From Gracilimonas sp031580945 (GTDB taxonomy: Bacteria > Bacteroidota > Rhodothermia > Balneolales > Balneolaceae): a DNA stretch of 10,602 nucleotides. A program made the position numbers and the translations under genes. Under the pieces are notes generated by a model that was given only the letters and a program-made list of their open reading frames with translations, was not told where the DNA came from and ran no database searches. The DNA lies in contig JAVLBT010000105.1 of assembly GCA_031580945.1 (NCBI GenBank), positions 1-10,602 of the forward strand. Direction: 5' to 3'. Shown here piece by piece: positions 1 to 7,117 of this stretch; the stretch's first letter is position 1; every line of letters begins with the position of its first letter.

Positions 1-693
1 ATCAGTGTACTGGTTTTAGCAGCTGGTGTATTTTTTGCACTAAGTATCTTAAATCTGGATGGTGCTGTAACAAGTCTGCTTGCCGGAGCAGGTATCATAG
101 GTTTGGCTTTAGGTTTTGCATTTCAGGATATCGCTTCGAACTTTATATCAGGGGTTTTATTATCGATCCGACATCCTTTTGGTATTGGGGATATCATTGA
201 CACTAACGGGTATTTTGGCACAGTGGAGAAACTCAATTTGCGAAATACAGTTATCCGCACTCCACAGGGGCAGATCGTTTATGTACCCAATAAATCCGTT
301 TATGAGAATCCATTTACCAATTTCACAAAGACCGGAATGCGGCGCATTGATTTGGAATGTGGGGTTTCATATGGGGATGATCTGGAGAAAGCCCAAAAAG
401 TTGCAATGCAAGCTATTGACGGATTAGACGCTCGCGACAAATCTAAAGATGTGGAGTTTTATTATGATTCTTTTGGAGGCAGCTCTGTTGATTTTAAACT
501 TCGTTTTTGGATTGAATTTAATAAGCTTCCTCAATATTTGAGTGCCAGAAGTGAGGCGATGATAAGACTCAAGAAAGTGTTTGACGATAACGATATTATG
601 ATTCCTTATCCTATCAGAACGCTGGATTTTGGCATCCGAGGTGGCGAAAAATTAGATTCCATGCTTCAAAATGGTAAGACTGCATCTGATTAA
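1..693 (+). CDS. MscS-family small-conductance mechanosensitive ion channel, 3' part
   Basis: This is the C-terminal 230 residues of an inner-membrane MscS-type channel, which opens under membrane tension to release solutes during hypo-osmotic shock. The frame is open from base 1, so the true start lies upstream. The visible part begins in the pore region. A Gly/Ala-rich TM3 helix (LLAGAGIIGLALGFAFQD, about residues 25-42) runs into the characteristic ASNFISGVLL turn and then RHPFGIGDII, the start of the cytoplasmic beta domain. Next come VRTPQG-like (IRTPQGQIVYVPN) and NPFTNFTK motifs. The C-terminal alpha/beta domain ends in the family-typical IPYPIRTLDFG. The window lacks TM1, TM2 and any N-terminal extension, so the subtype cannot be decided. 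The family call is firm. Paralogues are common, so I give no gene symbol. It converges on the ZIP gene, with an 86-base gap. Confidence 0.93.
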   Translation: MSVLVLAAGVFFALSILNLDGAVTSLLAGAGIIGLALGFAFQDIASNFISGVLLSIRHPFGIGDIIDTNGYFGTVEKLNLRNTVIRTPQGQIVYVPNKSVYENPFTNFTKTGMRRIDLECGVSYGDDLEKAQKVAMQAIDGLDARDKSKDVEFYYDSFGGSSVDFKLRFWIEFNKLPQYLSARSEAMIRLKKVFDDNDIMIPYPIRTLDFGIRGGEKLDSMLQNGKTASD

Positions 694-733
694 TTCTTAC
701 TTAGGTTCGTAGAAGCGCAGCCTCAGTTAGCTA

Positions 734-761
734 ATCTCCTGAAGGCACAGCCTTCGGAGAT
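734..761. terminator. Hairpin between convergent mscS-like and ZIP genes, possible shared terminator
   Basis: The arms at 734-745 and 751-761 pair over 11 base pairs around a 5-base loop (CACAG), with a single bulged T at 740. The core arms are CTCC+GAAGG and CCTTC+GGAG. The hairpin lies between two convergent stops and could act in both directions. No T-run follows on either strand, so classic intrinsic termination is doubtful. It could instead be an mRNA 3'-end stabiliser. The rest of the 86-base gap (694-779) holds nothing else I can recognise. Confidence 0.45.
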
Positions 762-779
762 CAAAGAAAGATTGAATCG

Positions 780-1529
780 CTAATGTCCAATTAAGATTTG
801 AAAAGCACTCATGATCAGGATAGCAAGTGTAACCCAAAGCCCCACTTTTTTGGGTTCGCATTTCTCCAATGCCTCAGGTATGAGATCCGTAAAAACCATC
901 CAGATCATAGCTCCGGCAGCTAAACCTAAACCTAATGGTAAATACTGCTGAAATACTTCCACAAATAGAAACGCCGGAATCGCCATCAAGGGTTGTGGAA
1001 GGCTGGAAAAAATACTCCACCATACGGCTTTAAGAGGTGAAGTACCTTGGGGAACCATCACCAAACTAATGGCGAGTCCTTCGGGGATATTATGAACAGC
1101 AATGGCTATTGCAATAAAGATTCCGAACTCCATCGTACTTGCAAAAGAAACCCCAACGCTGACCCCTTCAGCGAATGAATGTACAGTCATTATACCCAAA
1201 AACATCAGCATAGCCATCCTTTTTCCGCTTGCCACATCGGTGATCTCTAATTTTGCACGGCCTTCCATCCAGCGGTTCGCAACTACGACTAATACTACGC
1301 CGGTGAACATTCCACCAAGTGTCATCCATTGGTCTATATCGTAGCCTTCCATGATCAAACTAAAGCTGGCAGCAAGCATCAAACCAGAAGCAGCGGCATT
1401 GGATTTCCCTAAGAGGGAAGGAGAAATATCCTTAATAAAAAAGAAAGGGAGGGCCCCCAATCCTGTTGTGACAGCCGTCAACAGGGCGTATAAAAAAACG
1501 ATTATAACCGGAGTTGAAAATAATTCCAT
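780..1529 (-). CDS. ZIP-family divalent metal (zinc) transporter
   Basis: This is a 249-residue polytopic inner-membrane protein of the ZIP family, which normally imports zinc or iron. Hydrophobic segments fill most of the chain, at about residues 5-32, 43-62, 70-87, 106-130, 135-160, 170-195, 198-218 and 230-247, giving the usual eight-helix arrangement. The metal-binding helices are recognisable: TM4 has HSFAEG (H117, E121) and TM5 has HNIPEG (H146, N147, E150). TM6 reads SSLPQP (175-180), with Gln179 where many bacterial ZIPs have a metal-binding Glu. TM4 has Ser118 where many have Asn. From memory this HSF(A/G)EG / HNIPEG / SLPQP pattern resembles the subfamily of the plant chloroplast-type transporter At3g08650. 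The His-rich TM3-TM4 loop of many ZIPs is absent. The ATG at 1529 is the only reasonable start and gives full length. No Shine-Dalgarno is visible. It is divergent from the porin gene. Substrate is inferred from the family only. Confidence 0.92.
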   Translation of the reverse strand: MELFSTPVIIVFLYALLTAVTTGLGALPFFFIKDISPSLLGKSNAAASGLMLAASFSLIMEGYDIDQWMTLGGMFTGVVLVVVANRWMEGRAKLEITDVASGKRMAMLMFLGIMTVHSFAEGVSVGVSFASTMEFGIFIAIAIAVHNIPEGLAISLVMVPQGTSPLKAVWWSIFSSLPQPLMAIPAFLFVEVFQQYLPLGLGLAAGAMIWMVFTDLIPEALEKCEPKKVGLWVTLAILIMSAFQILIGH

Positions 1530-1642
1530 AATATTTGGTAAGAGCTGAATATAGCTATCAAAGTATATATTCCCTAAGAATACGGCCAGACTTTGTTAGT
1601 TTAAATTAAGTCAAAATAAAAGCGTGAGAAGAAGCTTAAGTT

Positions 1643-1650
1643 CAAATATA
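1643..1650 (-). promoter_or_regulatory. Candidate -7 box in the ZIP/porin divergent gap
   Basis: On the minus strand this reads TATATTTG, a perfect match to the Bacteroidota -7 consensus TAnnTTTG. It lies about 115 bases before the ZIP start. I see no TTG -33 element at the usual distance, so the call is weak. The surrounding 158-base gap (1530-1687) is AT-rich and must hold promoters for both divergent genes. I cannot place the porin promoter. Confidence 0.22.
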
Positions 1651-1687
1651 TTTAGCCAACAAAAATTAAGGTCATACAAGCACTTTT

Positions 1688-2938
1688 ATGTTGAAAAAGC
1701 TAAGAATTATAACGGGGTTATTGATATTAAGTATAGGAACTATTTTTAACGGGCACGCCCAAAACAGTGCTGAAAGTCCCTTTGTGTTAAGTGTGTCTTA
1801 CACCGGTGATTTCTTTGGAAACATCAGCGGAGGCGCAGAGCAGGGGATTCGGTATTTAGATAACATAGACGTAAACCTTGAAGTGAATTTCGATAGGTTG
1901 CCATTTGGTTTAGGGGGAACAACTTTTTATGTATACGGACTTGGAAATCAGGGTGGCAGTATTTCTGAATTGGCAGGGGATATGCAAGGGATTAGCAACA
2001 TAGAAGCAGAAAATTCCTGGCGCATCTTTGAAGTTTGGGCACAAAAGAAATTTTTCCTTGCAAATAGTTCGATATTAGTCGGTTTGTATGATATCAATTC
2101 AGAATTTAATGTTTTAAATAGCAGTCTCTTATTTTTGAATAGCTCACATGGGTTAGACCCAACCATAGCATTAAGCGGAAATCTGGGTCCTTCAACCTTT
2201 CCTTATACTTCATTAGCTGCAAGATTAAAGGTAAATCCACATGCAGGCTGGATGGTTCAGGCTGCAGTACTCGACGGAGTACCTTCAAATCCAGGAGATA
2301 CTCGGGGAACAAAGGTATTTCTAAGAGAATCAGAAGGAGTGTTTAGCATAGCTGAAATTGGATACCATTCTCTTGATTCAAAAGGTTTGCAAATGCGAAA
2401 CAGAACTAATCGATTACAAAACCTACTGGCTCCGGGTATTGAATCATCCAATAAAGCGGCTGTGGGAGGGTGGTTTTACTCAGTAGATAAATTAGCATTG
2501 GGTGGGAATAATAGTGAAATGGAATATGGAGTATATGCCATGGGTGAATACGAACTCTTCAGGAGGCCGCCAGATAAAAAGGGTCCGGAAAGCCTGGCCA
2601 TATTTGCCAGAATTGGGCTAACAAATTCGAGTGTATCGGTACTTGAAAACTATTTTGGTGCAGGTTTTAATGTACTGGGATTAATTCCACAACGTAATTC
2701 AGATCAAACTGGACTTGCGGTTGCCTATGCTTCAGCGGGCAATGAATATATTAACTCAAAATTCATAAATGGGATGAGGCCGGCAGAAGCCGAAACAAAT
2801 ATTGAGGCCACTCATCTTTTTAAGATCAACGGATACGCCAAACTCCAGGCCAATATTCAATATATCATAAATCCCGGATTTGACGCTACTTTAGATCATG
2901 CGTTTGTGGTAGGAGCCAGAATGATTTTGGGATTTTAA
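1688..2938 (+). CDS. OprB-like carbohydrate-selective porin (outer membrane)
   Basis: This is a 416-residue predicted outer-membrane beta-barrel of the OprB (carbohydrate porin) family, whose members allow passive uptake of sugars and other small solutes. A signal peptide is clear: a Lys/Arg n-region (MLKKLR), a hydrophobic core to about residue 20, and probable cleavage after NGHA (24|25) before Gln. Family hallmarks include LVGLYDINSEFN (130-141), the stretch FPYTSLAARLKV (171-182) followed by GWMVQAAVLDG (187-197), and QYIINPG (391-397) near the end. The chain ends in ...ARMILGF with a terminal Phe, as expected for insertion by the BAM machinery. The length fits the family. The ATG at 1688 sits directly before the signal peptide. 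A weak AAGG lies about 16 bases upstream, so translation probably does not rely on Shine-Dalgarno pairing. No sugar enzymes or SusCD pair adjoin it, so its substrate is unknown. Its stop is 2 bases from that of the convergent protease gene. Confidence 0.85.
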   Translation: MLKKLRIITGLLILSIGTIFNGHAQNSAESPFVLSVSYTGDFFGNISGGAEQGIRYLDNIDVNLEVNFDRLPFGLGGTTFYVYGLGNQGGSISELAGDMQGISNIEAENSWRIFEVWAQKKFFLANSSILVGLYDINSEFNVLNSSLLFLNSSHGLDPTIALSGNLGPSTFPYTSLAARLKVNPHAGWMVQAAVLDGVPSNPGDTRGTKVFLRESEGVFSIAEIGYHSLDSKGLQMRNRTNRLQNLLAPGIESSNKAAVGGWFYSVDKLALGGNNSEMEYGVYAMGEYELFRRPPDKKGPESLAIFARIGLTNSSVSVLENYFGAGFNVLGLIPQRNSDQTGLAVAYASAGNEYINSKFINGMRPAEAETNIEATHLFKINGYAKLQANIQYIINPGFDATLDHAFVVGARMILGF

Positions 2939-2940
2939 AA

Positions 2941-4320
2941 TTATTTTGGCAGGATTTGCTTTGGCATAAACATCACATTACCCTTTTTCATACGAACAGG
3001 GTCTTCCAATTTTTCAAACAAAAACGGGGTAGGTTTTTTAGCAACCGGACCTGGTTCTCCTGTGATGATCTCAAGGGCTTTGGCTAAAAGAGGATCAGCT
3101 GGATCTCCCAATGGTTCCGGTTGAAAGATATCTTCCTCTACTTCATGATCAGGCAGGATCCCATTCCTGAAGTCAGTAACTCCGTCAGCATTTGCATATT
3201 TAAGTGAAACAGGAACCAATGCATAATTATTGGGTGGATTTGCATTCTCTCCAGACAACACAAAAGATCCATAAAACTTGCCAAATGTGGGGGTTCCAAT
3301 TTGAATGACATCCATGTAGGGTTTTAATCCATTGATCAGCAACTCACTGGCAGAGGCCGAACTGGAAGTTGTAAGGAAAAAAGCACGCTCAATATTCAAA
3401 TTGACAGGATCAGAAGAGAAACGTGCTACCAGGTTGGGAGAATCCATTCCTTCATTCGTTACAAAATATTGTTCCAGGTTCTCGTTGTACTCATACCGAA
3501 CAAAAACCTCTTCATTTGAAGCTATATTTTGGGGTACAATAGAGTTTCCAATATTTTCAGCAGCTGTTACCCTGCCGCCCGGATTATACCGCAGGTCAAC
3601 GATGAGTTCGTTTACACCTTCTGCTTTGAATTGTTCTAAGACAACATCAACGCTGTCAATGAATTGGTTATTTTCACCTGCAAGAAAACGGGCATAAAAC
3701 AGGTATCCGATCTTGCGGTTGTCCTGTTCTATCACATCCGTAAAAACCACTGGACTAAGGTCTAACTGTTTTTTAGAAACGGTAATCGTACCCCCTTCCG
3801 ATATGGAGTTTTCATTCGGATCATATTCTCCAAGGGTATACGTGGCATCCGATTCATCGTAATATAGCTCAAGATAATTATCACGGGTTAATGCAGTTCC
3901 ATTGATCTCAAGAATGATATCGCCGCGTTTTAAACCAGCTTCATCTGCAGGGGTATTCGGGTATACAAATTCAACGATGATGAAAACGTTATTTGAATTG
4001 GAAAAAGCACCAAAAGTAGGAGAAAAACCGGCGGTATAAGAGCTTCCTTGTAGTTCTTGTTCCAGGCTACTCGCATCATCCGACATATAAGAAAAAATGT
4101 CATTTTGCTCGAGCATGCCGTCAAAATATATTTGTGGTTCAACCTCACCATCTACCTTATCCGGTACAAGCTCATTCCAGTAGTAATAGAAATCCATTGT
4201 ACTCTGAATCCATTCATTGATCTCAATATATTGGCCGGGGTCGTCATTAGACGGATTGTCACACCCTGATAAAAACACGGCTAAGATTGTAAATGACAGG
4301 ATCTGTAAGAAGTTTTTCAT
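2941..4320 (-). CDS. S41-family (CtpA/Tsp-like) serine protease, lipoprotein
   Basis: This is a 459-residue secreted, lipid-anchored C-terminal-processing-type protease. I start it at the ATG at 4320. An upstream in-frame GTG at 4329 would only add MFA before a complete lipoprotein signal. The lipobox is FLSGC, giving Cys20 as the lipidated residue. An N-terminal Pept_S41_N-like segment follows (IQSTMDFYYYWNELVPD, about 38-54). A PDZ domain comes next, about 105-160, with NTPADEAGLKRGDIILEING. The peptidase core begins near 195 with GYLFYARF and DLRYNPGG (242-249). The catalytic dyad is visible as Ser323 in SASASE and Lys348 in TFGKF. Their 25-residue spacing equals that of E. coli Tsp Ser430/Lys455. 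The C-terminal DPADPLLAKALEII (about 406-419) is typical. It probably acts in the periplasm or at the outer-membrane inner face. Substrates are unknown. It lies 107 bases downstream of lgt and may be co-transcribed with it. Confidence 0.92.
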   Translation of the reverse strand: MKNFLQILSFTILAVFLSGCDNPSNDDPGQYIEINEWIQSTMDFYYYWNELVPDKVDGEVEPQIYFDGMLEQNDIFSYMSDDASSLEQELQGSSYTAGFSPTFGAFSNSNNVFIIVEFVYPNTPADEAGLKRGDIILEINGTALTRDNYLELYYDESDATYTLGEYDPNENSISEGGTITVSKKQLDLSPVVFTDVIEQDNRKIGYLFYARFLAGENNQFIDSVDVVLEQFKAEGVNELIVDLRYNPGGRVTAAENIGNSIVPQNIASNEEVFVRYEYNENLEQYFVTNEGMDSPNLVARFSSDPVNLNIERAFFLTTSSSASASELLINGLKPYMDVIQIGTPTFGKFYGSFVLSGENANPPNNYALVPVSLKYANADGVTDFRNGILPDHEVEEDIFQPEPLGDPADPLLAKALEIITGEPGPVAKKPTPFLFEKLEDPVRMKKGNVMFMPKQILPK

Positions 4321-4328
4321 AGCAAACA

Positions 4329-4420
4329 CGATGTATAATTTTGATATAACATTAAAATCCCTTCTAATAACACATTTAATTAGAATCTATTCTGTAAAAT
4401 AAAAAAGCCGATGTATAAAT
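4329..4420. repeat. Ten-base direct repeats bounding the lgt/protease gap
   Basis: The 10-mer CGATGTATAA occurs exactly at 4329-4338 and again at 4409-4418, 80 bases apart. Read on the minus strand (TTATACATCG), one copy begins about 10 bases after the lgt stop and the other ends 8 bases before the protease ATG. The two copies bracket almost the whole intergenic region. They could be paired regulator sites or the trace of an old insertion or duplication. Chance is possible in AT-rich DNA. Confidence 0.5.
4362..4393. promoter_or_regulatory. Overlapping inverted repeats, candidate operator upstream of the S41 protease
   Basis: TTCTAAT (4362-4368) and ATTAGAA (4379-4385) form a perfect 7-base inverted repeat with a 10-base spacer. 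The right arm overlaps a second inverted repeat, AGAAT-CT-ATTCT (4382-4393). Three AGAA-type half-sites therefore lie 42-73 bases upstream of the protease ATG. This fits a dimeric regulator site or a small mRNA hairpin. No T-run follows it. I see no -7 promoter box here, which would fit transcription from lgt. Confidence 0.3.
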
Positions 4421-4427
4421 TTAAAAT

Positions 4428-5258
4428 CTAAGAAACAGGATTTCCTCCCTGCCGACTCCAATCCACTTTTTTTGTAATGATGTAAAGCCCAACCAACACA
4501 AGCGGGATACTGAGAAGTTGTCCCATATTGAACACCCAGTCGCTGGCAAAATTAGCTTGTGGAATTTTTGTGTATTCAAGAAAGAATCTTCCCGAGAAGA
4601 GAAGAATCAGGAACATTCCAAAGAGTGAGCCTTCCGGTGGATTGGCTTTATATTGTTTATAGATATACCACAGTACGGCAAAAACCAGAAGACAAAGAAA
4701 AGCTTCGTACAGCATGGTAGGATGGCGAGGCACCATCCCCAAAGGTCCCGGCAAGTTTGTAAAAACCACACCAAATATGGAATCTGTTTCGTGCCCGTAG
4801 ATCTCAGAATTGAAAAAATTGCCGGTTCGAATAAATGCACCTCCTACAGCGGTGGGAATCACAACGCGGTCTGCCAGCCACCAAAAATTCATTTTTACAT
4901 GCTTTTTGGCCAGATAATACATGGCAATGATGATCGCTATAGCGGCTCCATGACTTGCCAGGCCACCTTTCCAAATGGCGATCACTTCATCCAGGTTTCG
5001 CAAATAATAGGATGGGTCGTAGAAAATGACATGTCCCAAACGAGCTCCGATTACGGTTGCCACTAAGATCCAGGTGAGGATACTTTCCATCTCCTCGACT
5101 TTACGTCCCGCATCTTTCCACATTTTAACTCCGAACATATAGCCGGAAACAAAGGCACCAGCAAAAAGAAGTCCATACCAGCGGGGAGCCAAAGGGCCTA
5201 ATTCAAAAATTACGGGATCAATACCCCATCTCAGGTTTTCTAAAAAAGCTAATATCAT
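4428..5258 (-). CDS. lgt: Prolipoprotein diacylglyceryl transferase Lgt
   Basis: Lgt is an inner-membrane enzyme. It transfers diacylglycerol from phosphatidylglycerol to the lipobox cysteine of prolipoproteins, the first step of lipoprotein maturation. The 276-residue chain is of normal family length, with about seven hydrophobic helices. Family motifs are intact: RWYGL (26-30), GGLASHG (98-104, essential His103), the Lgt signature IRTGNFFNSEIYG (143-155, including Arg144 and Asn147), HPTMLYEA (179-186), GRFFLEY (223-229, Arg224 and Glu228) and GQLLSIP (246-252). The ATG at 5258 gives the standard N-terminus (FELGPLAPRWYGL follows at 18-30). A good -7 box lies about 35 bases upstream. The next gene in the same direction encodes a lipoprotein, which needs this enzyme. 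It is divergent from the Usp gene across a 153-base gap (5259-5411). Confidence 0.98.
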   Translation of the reverse strand: MILAFLENLRWGIDPVIFELGPLAPRWYGLLFAGAFVSGYMFGVKMWKDAGRKVEEMESILTWILVATVIGARLGHVIFYDPSYYLRNLDEVIAIWKGGLASHGAAIAIIIAMYYLAKKHVKMNFWWLADRVVIPTAVGGAFIRTGNFFNSEIYGHETDSIFGVVFTNLPGPLGMVPRHPTMLYEAFLCLLVFAVLWYIYKQYKANPPEGSLFGMFLILLFSGRFFLEYTKIPQANFASDWVFNMGQLLSIPLVLVGLYIITKKVDWSRQGGNPVS

Positions 5259-5292
5259 AGAATAATTTGGATTTAATATATGTACGAAAATA

Positions 5293-5326
5293 CAAAGCTA
5301 CCCTCGATAAAAAAATCAAAAACCAA
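5293..5326 (-). promoter_or_regulatory. Candidate Bacteroidota-type promoter for lgt
   Basis: On the minus strand TAGCTTTG (5293-5300) perfectly matches the TAnnTTTG -7 element. TTG triplets lie upstream at 5317-5319 (16-base spacer) and 5324-5326 (23-base spacer), close to the roughly 17-23 bases described for Flavobacterium promoters. Transcription would begin near 5288 and leave a leader of about 30 bases before the lgt ATG. This is the best promoter match in the window. Confidence 0.42.
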
Positions 5327-5400
5327 CAGAATCAATTATCAGAGAATCTTCATTCAAACTTCACAGATATTTTAAATCTTCTGTAAACAGCTAATAAAAG

Positions 5401-5406
5401 AGGAGG
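5401..5406 (+). promoter_or_regulatory. Strong Shine-Dalgarno sequence for the Usp gene
   Basis: A perfect AGGAGG ends 5 bases before the ATG at 5412 and fixes that start. It stands out because the other genes in the window show no comparable ribosome binding site, and such sites are generally scarce in Bacteroidota-type genomes. It suggests unusually efficient or differently controlled translation of this stress protein. Confidence 0.8.
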
Positions 5407-5411
5407 TTGTT

Positions 5412-6374
5412 ATGAAAGCACGTCATATTTTGGTTCCAACCGATTTTTCTGAAGCTTCAAATGAAGCCGTTAAAATGGCTGCTAAATTTGTGGAAAAATT
5501 TGACAGTACCATAGATCTAATTCATGTAATCCCGCTAATGAGCTATTACGATGAGAGTATGGAACATCTCGGGGTTCCTTTTGACATGGAAAAAGACCTG
5601 TATCCAAAAGTGCTGAAGACAGCCAATGAGAAAATGCATGAAATCTCCGAAAAATTTTTACCCAAAGAGCATCGTGGACAGATGATCAATCTCGTTGGTC
5701 GTAAACCTTCGCAAGTTATTGCTGAACAAGCCAAGAGCAGTCAGTACGACCTTATTCTAATGAGTAACACGGGCGGCCACGGCACAAAGGATGAGCGTAG
5801 TAATATCACAGAAAAAGTGATCCGCTATTCAACAAAGCCGGTGCTAAGTTTAAATCAGGCCTTTGATGAAGAAGATATTCAGGAAATTCTGGTTCCTGTT
5901 GATGGCTCTGATGATTCTGCGGCTCCATTGGCCGAAGCATTTGAATTAGCCATGATGTTTGATGCTAAGATCACCCTGATGCATATTATTGAGCCCTACT
6001 CACTGGGTATGGAAGTATTGCCAATGACGATCGAGGATGATAAAGCCGTATATACTTCCTTAATTAAAAGTATCAAAAAATACTTTGATGCCCATCCGGA
6101 ACTAAACCTCAGCATAGAGAAGACGGATATTGATTTTGAGGATAACATCATTCGTAAAAGTGATAATAAAGTGGAATCCATTAAAGTCACAAGTGAAGTC
6201 AAAAAAGGGTTTTCAGCACATACCGAGATCATTGATTATGCAGAAGAACATGCCGACCTGGTTGTCATGAGTACACATGGACGTACCGGAATTGCGCGGG
6301 TTTTATTAGGTTCAACGACGGGTATTGTAGCACAACACCTTAAAAAACCATTGCTAACCTTACGGCCCTCGTAA
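5412..6374 (+). CDS. Universal stress protein with two tandem UspA domains
   Basis: This is a 320-residue cytoplasmic protein made of two UspA-type alpha/beta domains. UspA proteins help cells survive stress and often bind ATP. Domain 1 spans about residues 1-147 and opens with HILVPTDFSEAS (Asp11). Domain 2 spans about 156-318 and opens with EILVPVDGSDDSA (Asp164). Domain 2 ends with a near-complete nucleotide-binding loop, STHG-(9 residues)-GS at 287-301, in the common variant with Ser for the first Gly. In domain 1 the equivalent region (SNTGGHGTKDERSN, 118-131) lacks the GS, so only domain 2 is likely to bind ATP. Domain 2 also carries a charged insert of about 30 residues (236-265). The start is set by the strong AGGAGG site. 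The gene is divergent from lgt and convergent with the response regulator. The biological trigger is unknown. Confidence 0.94.
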   Translation: MKARHILVPTDFSEASNEAVKMAAKFVEKFDSTIDLIHVIPLMSYYDESMEHLGVPFDMEKDLYPKVLKTANEKMHEISEKFLPKEHRGQMINLVGRKPSQVIAEQAKSSQYDLILMSNTGGHGTKDERSNITEKVIRYSTKPVLSLNQAFDEEDIQEILVPVDGSDDSAAPLAEAFELAMMFDAKITLMHIIEPYSLGMEVLPMTIEDDKAVYTSLIKSIKKYFDAHPELNLSIEKTDIDFEDNIIRKSDNKVESIKVTSEVKKGFSAHTEIIDYAEEHADLVVMSTHGRTGIARVLLGSTTGIVAQHLKKPLLTLRPS

Positions 6375-6411
6375 ATGGTGTGGAATTACTAAAGTCAGGA
6401 AATAAGGCCGT
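6362..6411. terminator. Possible long-loop hairpin across the Usp/response-regulator gene ends
   Basis: ACGGCC (6362-6367) and GGCCGT (6406-6411) are perfectly complementary. They sit inside the last codons of the two convergent genes, whose stops are only 20 bases apart. The 38-base loop and the lack of a T-run make it a weak terminator candidate. I see no better one here. Confidence 0.18.
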
Positions 6412-7066
6412 GTTGAAGGGCGATTTTTACCGCCGAAGCCCGTGAATGAACATGTAATTTCTTGTAGATATTTTTGATATGTGTACGTACCGTATGTGGG
6501 CTAATGCTATATTCATCGGCAATTTGATGGTCCGTTAGATCCTTTACAATACCATGTAGGATATCTATTTCTCGTTCCGTTATGGAAAACTTATGGGTGA
6601 GATCTTCTTCCGTATATTGACTGTTGGGATTGGCCTGACGTACCTGGCTCAAAATTTTTGATGCCACCGCAGGATTAATTGGAGCTCCTCCATTTGCCAT
6701 TTCTCGAATAGCCGCCACATAATGCTCAATGGATTCATCCTTGAGTAGATAACCGGAAGCGCCGGCCTGAATAGATTTAAAAATACGGTCTTGATCTTCA
6801 AAAACGGTCTGCATCATAATATCAATATTCGGAAAACTGGCTTTAACATGGGCAGTTGCATCAATACCAGACATCCCGGGTAACTCAATATCCATTAACA
6901 GTATGTCAGGGGATTCCTCAGCAGATGATTTATCGAGCAGCTCTATGGCCTTTTCCCCATTTTCAGCGACTAATACAACTTTAATACCCTCGAAAAAATT
7001 AAATCGCTTTACCAGCTTCTCTCGAATGTTGCGTTGATCTTCTACTATTCCAATTTTGATATCCAT
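6395..7066 (-). CDS. NarL/LuxR-type response regulator
   Basis: This is a 223-residue cytoplasmic DNA-binding regulator. The receiver domain (about 3-120) has the acidic pair Glu9/Asp10, the phospho-acceptor Asp59 in LLMDIELPG, Thr87 and the conserved Lys109 in GYLLKD. After a linker, the LuxR/GerE helix-turn-helix (about 158-222) begins SITEREIDIL and contains the recognition region ISPHTVRTHIKNIYKKL followed by HSRASAV. All key receiver residues are present, so it should be phosphorylatable. It lies 43 bases downstream of the sensor kinase gene on the same strand. That kinase has the HisKA_3 type of dimerisation domain, which pairs with NarL-type regulators, so they are very probably partners in one operon. 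Target genes cannot be read from the sequence. The start is ATG at 7066, with no clear Shine-Dalgarno. Confidence 0.95.
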   Translation of the reverse strand: MDIKIGIVEDQRNIREKLVKRFNFFEGIKVVLVAENGEKAIELLDKSSAEESPDILLMDIELPGMSGIDATAHVKASFPNIDIMMQTVFEDQDRIFKSIQAGASGYLLKDESIEHYVAAIREMANGGAPINPAVASKILSQVRQANPNSQYTEEDLTHKFSITEREIDILHGIVKDLTDHQIADEYSISPHTVRTHIKNIYKKLHVHSRASAVKIALQHGLIS

Positions 7067-7087
7067 AAAGCAAATAACAGGTATTTT

Positions 7088-7117
7088 GGTATAAATATAA
7101 ATACCCTTTTTAGGGTA
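7088..7117 (-). other. Mutually exclusive small hairpins between kinase and regulator genes
   Basis: TACCC (7102-7106) pairs with GGGTA (7113-7117) around a 6-base loop that includes the kinase stop codon. GGTAT (7088-7092) pairs with ATACC (7101-7105) around 8 bases. Both stems use bases 7102-7105, so they cannot form together. Each stem is only 5 base pairs. This could tune translation of the regulator or be chance in a short AT-rich gap. Confidence 0.2.

Noticed and set aside
2925..2955. AT-rich near-palindrome at the porin/protease stop codons as a terminator
   Set aside because: The stem is almost entirely A/T, lies within both coding ends, and has no GC-rich core.
4321..4329. GTG at 4329 as the start of the S41 protease
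   Set aside because: It adds only three residues before an ATG that gives a complete lipoprotein signal, and no ribosome binding site favours it.
4653..5066. A 137-codon open frame on the plus strand inside lgt
   Set aside because: It is antisense to a fully conserved enzyme gene and its translation has no family features. It is a shadow of lgt coding sequence.
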